From Candidatus Gottesmanbacteria bacterium (GTDB taxonomy: Bacteria; Patescibacteriota; Microgenomatia; UBA10105; UBA927), in contig JACPFZ010000046.1 in NCBI GenBank assembly GCA_016182725.1, forward strand, positions 1 to 34,090: a stretch of DNA of 34,090 nt, written 5' to 3'. The notes under the pieces are model-generated. The model was not told where the DNA came from and ran no database searches. It worked only from the letters and a program-made list of their open reading frames with translations. Both the position numbers and the translations under genes were made by a program. Below, in pieces: positions 30,109-34,090 of the stretch. Each line of letters begins with the position of its first letter. Position 1 is the first letter of the stretch.

Positions 30109-31077
30109 ATGAAATCGAATACAACCCGTTTGGGAATTTTACTTTTTGTTCTTGTTATTGGTATGGGGAGTGCCGTTGTCTGGTGGGCAGAAGGGACATC
30201 ATCTGTAGATCCTTCAGATTCGGCGCCGATCATGTTTGTCGTGACTCGTGGGGAAGGGGTGCGTACTATAGCAAGTAATCTCGCGCAAAGGAAACTCATC
30301 CGAAATCCCATTACCTTTTTTCTGTTGGTAAAGTTTTTAGGACTCGATAGTAATTTACAAGCGGGTGATTTTCGCTTGAACCGTACCATGAATGCGGGAA
30401 ATATAGCTCGAGAGCTAACCCATGGGATGGTCGATGTATGGGTGACGACACTTGAAGGATGGAGGTCTGAAGAAATTGCAGGGAAATTAACAAAAGAACT
30501 TGATATCCCGGAAAGTGAATTTCTGCGCTTTGCAAAAGAAGGATATCTGTTTCCCGATACCTACCTTATCCCGAAAACGGCAACACCAGCAGCCATTGCT
30601 CAGTTGTTTTTGGATACATTTAATAAAAAAGTAACGAGCCAAATGCGTGTCGATGCACAAAAAATTGGTCTCACGTTTGATCAAGTCATCGTTTTAGCAT
30701 CTATTGTGGAACGCGAAGGAAGAACCAATGAAGACCGTCCTGTTATTGCAGGTATTCTCCTCAAACGTTTGAAAGCCGGATGGCCACTGCAGACTGATGC
30801 GACGTTGCAGTATGCTCTCGGATACCAGCCGGAGCAAAAAACGTGGTGGAAAAAAGAGTTAACTGATGCAGATAAACTTATTGCCTCACCGTACAATACG
30901 TATGCCCACCCCGGACTGCCTCCCGCGCCTATTGCCAATCCCGGCCTGGCTGCGATCAAAGCCGTCATTTATCCCGCAGACACGCCCTACTGGTATTATC
31001 TTCATGATGATAAAGGAGTTGTGCACTTTGCCAAAACTATCGAGGAGCACAACGAAAATATTGCCAAGTATCTCTAG
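30109..31077 (+). CDS. mltG: Endolytic transglycosylase MltG (YceG-like)
   Basis: MltG cleaves nascent peptidoglycan strands at the membrane and sets glycan length. The 322 residues have one N-terminal membrane segment (LGILLFVLVIGMGSAVVWW). A LysM-like portion (FVVTRGEGVRTIASNLAQRKLI) follows. The catalytic YceG domain has ASIVEREGRTNEDRPVIAGILLKRLKAGWPLQTDATLQYALG; Glu201 matches the catalytic Glu218 of the E. coli protein. The end is NPGLAAIKAVIYPADTPYWYYLHDDKGVVHFAKTIEEHN, typical of the family. GGAG lies 6-7 bases before the ATG. It is the last gene of the chimera-sortase-phosphorylase operon, and its TAG overlaps the stop of the flavodoxin gene in one CTAG. Confidence 0.95.
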   Translation: MKSNTTRLGILLFVLVIGMGSAVVWWAEGTSSVDPSDSAPIMFVVTRGEGVRTIASNLAQRKLIRNPITFFLLVKFLGLDSNLQAGDFRLNRTMNAGNIARELTHGMVDVWVTTLEGWRSEEIAGKLTKELDIPESEFLRFAKEGYLFPDTYLIPKTATPAAIAQLFLDTFNKKVTSQMRVDAQKIGLTFDQVIVLASIVEREGRTNEDRPVIAGILLKRLKAGWPLQTDATLQYALGYQPEQKTWWKKELTDADKLIASPYNTYAHPGLPPAPIANPGLAAIKAVIYPADTPYWYYLHDDKGVVHFAKTIEEHNENIAKYL

Positions 31078-31517
31078 CGGATAATTTGCTGCGCCCATTT
31101 TTGGACAGTTTCCCGATTTCCGGGCTTGGTATAGAAGCCATCAATGCGAAGGGAGGGGCCCACAAGCGTTCCTCCAATGGTTTTGACAAAGGCTTCCAGG
31201 TGTTCTACCGCACCGCAGAAATGCGGGTAACTGCGGTCGCCCAATCCAAAAATCGCAAACGGTTTACTCATGGTTTTTCCCTTCATCTTTTCCATAAAGG
31301 CAATGAAATCTTCATGAGGCACTCCTTCCTGATCTTTATAGTCCCAGCTGGGAGAGCCAAAAAGAATGACATCAAATGTGGAAAGTGCATCGGGATTCAC
31401 ATCGGTAATCCTTTTCAGCGTTACCGTATGGCTTTGTGTTGTAAGTGTATCAGTGACAATTTGCGCTGCTTCAGCTGTTCCCCCGGAATTGGTGGCGTAG
31501 GCAACGAGGATGTTCAT
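31074..31517 (-). CDS. Flavodoxin
   Basis: Flavodoxins are small FMN electron carriers. The 147 residues start MNILVAYATNSGGTAEAAQIV, in which TNSGGT is the FMN phosphate loop. DVILFGSPSWDYKDQEG is the 50s loop with the stacking Trp, and FAIFGLGDRSYPHFCGAVEHL is the 90s loop with Tyr. ATG 31517 is chosen because TATAAT ends six bases before it; the longer frame would run through the end of znuB. It lies downstream of the zinc transporter genes but seems to have its own promoter. The redox partner is unknown. Confidence 0.9.
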   Translation of the reverse strand: MNILVAYATNSGGTAEAAQIVTDTLTTQSHTVTLKRITDVNPDALSTFDVILFGSPSWDYKDQEGVPHEDFIAFMEKMKGKTMSKPFAIFGLGDRSYPHFCGAVEHLEAFVKTIGGTLVGPSLRIDGFYTKPGNRETVQKWAQQIIR

Positions 31518-31523
31518 GAAGAG

Positions 31524-31553
31524 ATTATACGATGGTTTTCTTAAAAAGTGCAA
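31524..31553 (-). promoter_or_regulatory. Flavodoxin promoter
   Basis: Minus strand TTGCAC (31553-31548), 18 bases, TATAAT (31529-31524), six bases, ATG 31517. The -10 overlaps the znuB stop codon. A leaderless mRNA is predicted. Confidence 0.65.
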
Positions 31554-32328
31554 TGACTCCAAACATTGCCAACGAAAGCAGCACAATCGCGCCACCGGCA
31601 GGGAGATTGAGATAGTAGGAAAGGAGTAATCCTCCTGCGACACTCACTGCGGCGAAGATCACGGAGAGTATCATGCTCGTAAGAAAACTTTTTCCAATTT
31701 GCATCGCAGTAATAACAGGAATCACCATGAGTGCACCAATGAGTAAAATCCCCACGACGCGCATAGACAGGGAAACCGTGATCGCTGTCAATATAATGAG
31801 CAAATTATTGACGAGTTTCACCGGCACGCCGCTTACCCGTGCGCTATCTTCATCAAAGGCGCTCGTGAGAAGTTTTTTATACAAAATGACCACCGTAGCA
31901 CTGGTTACTATTCCTAGTCCAACAATAAACCATACCTCGTTCTCTGTAACCGTCGTAATACTTCCAAATAAGTAGCTAAAGAGGTTGGCGTTAAACCCAT
32001 TTGCAAGACTGAGAAGTACAATCGAGATGGCAAGGCCTCCAGGAAGAAACATCGCCAGCACTGCTTCGCCGGGGATATTCTTGCTGGTTCGTAATCGTTC
32101 GATAGCAATGGATGCGATGACCGTTACCACTATCGTAGCAAGGAGCGGTTGCATACCAGTCAAAAGTCCAATGGCAACACCGGCAAGCGCGACGTGAGAA
32201 AGGGTATCGGCGATAAGGGAAAATCTTCGGATAACGAGGAAGTTTCCGATGAGAGGCGCAGTAACAGCAATGGTGATTCCCGCAATAAACGCCCGAATCA
32301 TGAAGCTGTATTGAAATAGTTCAAACAT
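31525..32328 (-). CDS. znuB: Zinc/manganese ABC transporter permease (ZnuB type)
   Basis: This is the membrane subunit of an ABC-3 family metal importer. The 267 residues contain about eight hydrophobic segments, the early conserved FLVIRRFSLIADTLSHVALAGVAIGLL (family motif around the SHxxLxG region), SARVSGVPVKLVNNLLIILTAITVSLSMRVVGILLIGALMVIPV, and a C-terminal SVAGGLLLSYYLNLPAGGAIVLL. It is last in the minus-strand order znuA-znuC-znuB, 25 bases after znuC. GGAG lies 16-19 bases before the ATG, too far for a good ribosome binding site. Confidence 0.94.
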   Translation of the reverse strand: MFELFQYSFMIRAFIAGITIAVTAPLIGNFLVIRRFSLIADTLSHVALAGVAIGLLTGMQPLLATIVVTVIASIAIERLRTSKNIPGEAVLAMFLPGGLAISIVLLSLANGFNANLFSYLFGSITTVTENEVWFIVGLGIVTSATVVILYKKLLTSAFDEDSARVSGVPVKLVNNLLIILTAITVSLSMRVVGILLIGALMVIPVITAMQIGKSFLTSMILSVIFAAVSVAGGLLLSYYLNLPAGGAIVLLSLAMFGVIALFKKTIV

Positions 32329-32353
32329 AGTTCGGCAAGCTCACTCCAAGTAA

Positions 32354-33085
32354 TTAATGACCGTGAACCACAAACTTCAATTCTTTTCCGTACAACTTTT
32401 CCATAAAATCACTTTTTAACACTTCTTTGGGTGTGCCATGACAGACGAGTCTCGTGTTCAGGCACGCAATAGTGTTGACTTCGTGGGCCACCACGTCCAT
32501 TTCATGAGATACAATGACAAGCGTGAGTTTGCGGTTTTGATTGAGATTTCTTAGAAGTTGATAAAATTTTTCCTGGGCTTCCACATCCACGCCGACGGTC
32601 GGTTCATCGAGAATGAGAAGTTCGGGACCAGCGGCAAGCGCACGGGCAATAAAGACCCGTTGCTGTTTTCCTCCGGAAAGCTCTTTTAATAGTCGTTTTC
32701 GTTCCGATTGCATACCGACGGCCTCAAGCGCGTCTGTTATGTTCCGTTTATCTTTTGCTGTTTTTATGTCAAGCCACCTTCCTCCTGTCATTGTTCCCAG
32801 TGCGACAACCTCTTCAACGGTAATAGGGAAAGGGGTGATACTGGATCCTGGCTTTTGCGGCACATAGCCGATTTTTGATTCGGATACGTCTACCGATCCG
32901 CTTTTGGGTTTCAGGAGTCCTAACATAATTTTAAGAAGCGTCGTTTTGCCGCTCCCGTTGGGTCCGATGATTCCCAAAAAATCACCCCGTTTTATCTTCA
33001 GGTTGATGGAATCAAGGACGAGCTCGCCGTTATAGGCAAATGAAACGTCTTTTATGGAAACGAGGACATTGTCGGTTATTGGCAT
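32354..33085 (-). CDS. znuC: Zinc/manganese ABC transporter ATPase (ZnuC type)
   Basis: This is the cytosolic ATPase of the importer. In 243 residues: Walker A GPNGSGKTT (41-49), Q-loop in GYVPQKPG, signature LSGGKQQRV (136-144), Walker B LLILDEPTVGVD with catalytic Glu161, and the H-loop VIVSHEMDVV. The gene starts inside the end of znuA (10-base overlap), which implies coupled translation. The C-terminus ends with His (VVHGH), a minor feature seen in some metal transporters. Confidence 0.95.
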   Translation of the reverse strand: MPITDNVLVSIKDVSFAYNGELVLDSINLKIKRGDFLGIIGPNGSGKTTLLKIMLGLLKPKSGSVDVSESKIGYVPQKPGSSITPFPITVEEVVALGTMTGGRWLDIKTAKDKRNITDALEAVGMQSERKRLLKELSGGKQQRVFIARALAAGPELLILDEPTVGVDVEAQEKFYQLLRNLNQNRKLTLVIVSHEMDVVAHEVNTIACLNTRLVCHGTPKEVLKSDFMEKLYGKELKFVVHGH

Positions 33086-33996
33086 GCGAGTGCTATCTTT
33101 AGATTATCAAGATTTTCCCTTTGAAGTAAGAAGTAATCTTTGCCGGCTTTTTCCCGTTGGGGAGTCAATCCTTCAATGGGATGTAACACCATGGTTTGTG
33201 CGCCAATTTCGGAAGCGATGGTTTGGGCAAGTTTCGGACTCACGAGTTCTTCAAAAAAGATATGTGTTACGTTATTATTTTTTGCGAATTTGGTAAGCTC
33301 TATAAGTTCCTTGGGTGACGGTTCGCTGTCCGGTGACAACCCGGTGATTGGTACTTGTGTAAGGTTATACCGGGAAGCAAGATAGCCGAATGCGGTATGG
33401 GACGTCACGAAATTTTTTTGTTGACAGGATGAAAATCCCTGTCGGAAATCACGGTCCAATGCATCAAATCGTTTTGCAAGGTTTGCCATGTTGGATCGGT
33501 AGTATTCCCGGCTCACGGGGTCGATGGTTTCGAGTGTTTGAGTAAGAATCTGCGCTATTTGTTTTGCCAACATCGGATCAAGCCACACGTGAGGATCTCT
33601 TGCCACCCTTCCTTCCTCTTCGATTTCTTGGGTTGCAAGTGTGTCCGCCGCGGCAATGATCATCGTCTTTTTATCTTTCAGATTGTTTCGTATTTTTCCT
33701 CCCCATAGTTCAAATCCGGCGCCCATAAGGATGAGGACATCACTTTTTTCCATGGTTACAATATCGCCGGTTGTCGGTTCATAGTCATGGGGTTCTGCGC
33801 CAGCCGGCGTAATATTGGTTACAATCACACGATCTCCGCCGATTTCTTTGGCAAAGAAATAGAGAGGATAAAACGAGGTCACCACCTGAAATTTTTGGCT
33901 CTCTGGTTTGAATGTTAATTGATTTTGTGCGACAAACCACACGCCGACGAATCCTGTAACAAGAGCGGTGATGAGGAAAAAAATCGCCTTTTTCAT
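33076..33996 (-). CDS. znuA: Zinc-binding transport protein (ZnuA/AdcA type)
   Basis: This is the extracytoplasmic metal-binding subunit of the ABC importer. The 306 residues begin with a membrane anchor or signal segment (KKAIFFLITALVTGFVGVWFV) without a clear lipobox Cys. Likely ligands are His70 (AEPHDYEP), His136 (DPHVWLDP), His200 (TSHTAFGYLA) and Glu275 in HPIEGLT. This His3-Glu set fits AdcA-like zinc proteins, not the Asp of manganese types. The His-rich loop of classical ZnuA is replaced by an acidic EIEEEGR stretch. It is the first gene of the operon; TATACT lies seven bases before the ATG. No Zur-like palindrome was recognised in the 94 bases available upstream. Confidence 0.93.
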   Translation of the reverse strand: MKKAIFFLITALVTGFVGVWFVAQNQLTFKPESQKFQVVTSFYPLYFFAKEIGGDRVIVTNITPAGAEPHDYEPTTGDIVTMEKSDVLILMGAGFELWGGKIRNNLKDKKTMIIAAADTLATQEIEEEGRVARDPHVWLDPMLAKQIAQILTQTLETIDPVSREYYRSNMANLAKRFDALDRDFRQGFSSCQQKNFVTSHTAFGYLASRYNLTQVPITGLSPDSEPSPKELIELTKFAKNNNVTHIFFEELVSPKLAQTIASEIGAQTMVLHPIEGLTPQREKAGKDYFLLQRENLDNLKIALACQ

Positions 33997-34003
33997 CTTT
34001 TGC

Positions 34004-34009
34004 AGTATA
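34004..34009 (-). promoter_or_regulatory. -10 element of the znu operon
   Basis: TATACT on the minus strand, seven bases before ATG 33996. No good -35 is seen. The rest of 33997-34090 contains no recognisable gene or operator. Confidence 0.5.
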
Positions 34010-34090
34010 CACTATTTCTTGGCTACAGGATGCCTACATTCTCATGCTAAGTGCAACAGTATGAGCTTGGTCCGAAACTCTTTGAAGGCG

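Noticed and set aside
31086..31544. 152-codon plus-strand frame opposite flavodoxin
   Set aside because: Shadow frame; the minus strand has all flavodoxin loops and a promoter.

Overview
The window looks like a chromosomal segment from a small-genome bacterium of the Candidate Phyla Radiation (Patescibacteria). This is inferred from gene content: an alanyl-tRNA synthetase of about 600 residues without the C-Ala domain, an IF2 of under 500 residues, a Lon-type ATPase with no protease domain, an actin-like/baseplate-J-like membrane chimera next to a sortase, an AMP-phosphorylase-like enzyme, and dense packing with almost no gene-free DNA. No gene-free stretch exceeds 300 bases. No rRNA, tRNA or CRISPR array was recognised.

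Layout. 1-3457: heat-shock genes grpE-dnaK-dnaJ. 3458-7114: nusA-infB-DHH-type protein, behind a structured leader with a terminator-like hairpin. 7119-9939: rpsO and pnp, separated by a strongly folded intergenic region. 9981-12973: a 136-bp inverted-repeat element abutting the start of a protease-less Lon, then RNase J. 12991-14342: a scarred region with a frameshifted GNAT gene, a relic of a typA 3' end, and a REP-associated tyrosine transposase with three copies of a palindromic repeat, one carrying an inverted core. 14340-16163 (-) typA, divergent from 16264-19048 ftsK and a RodZ-like gene. 19088-19730: a YtxG/YtxH-like envelope pair, convergent with an N-terminally short peptide deformylase. 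20346-24175: a PaaX-like regulator, a small hypothetical gene, alaS and a possible 2H-type protein. 24284-31077: an AAA+ ATPase divergent from an operon of actin-like/baseplate-J-like chimera, sortase, AMP/thymidine phosphorylase and MltG. 31074-33996 (-): a zinc ABC transporter (znuA-znuC-znuB) followed by a flavodoxin.

Two patterns run through the window. First, many genes that open a transcription unit have a -10-like hexamer ending only 5-8 bases before the start codon (pnp, the GNAT relic, ftsK, the YtxG-like gene, the PaaX-like gene, alaS, the chimera, flavodoxin, znuA). This predicts leaderless mRNAs. Several genes inside operons (dnaK, ytxH-like, sortase, deoA-like, mltG) instead have Shine-Dalgarno-like sequences. 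Second, three convergent gene pairs overlap exactly at their stop codons, two through CTAG and one through TTAG.

The best candidates for something undescribed are the chimera/sortase/AAA+ envelope locus, the RAYT region with its flipped repeat core beside a displaced typA tail, and palindromic insertions inside coding regions (rpsO, lon-like, RAYT). All calls come from reading the sequence; no database search was made.
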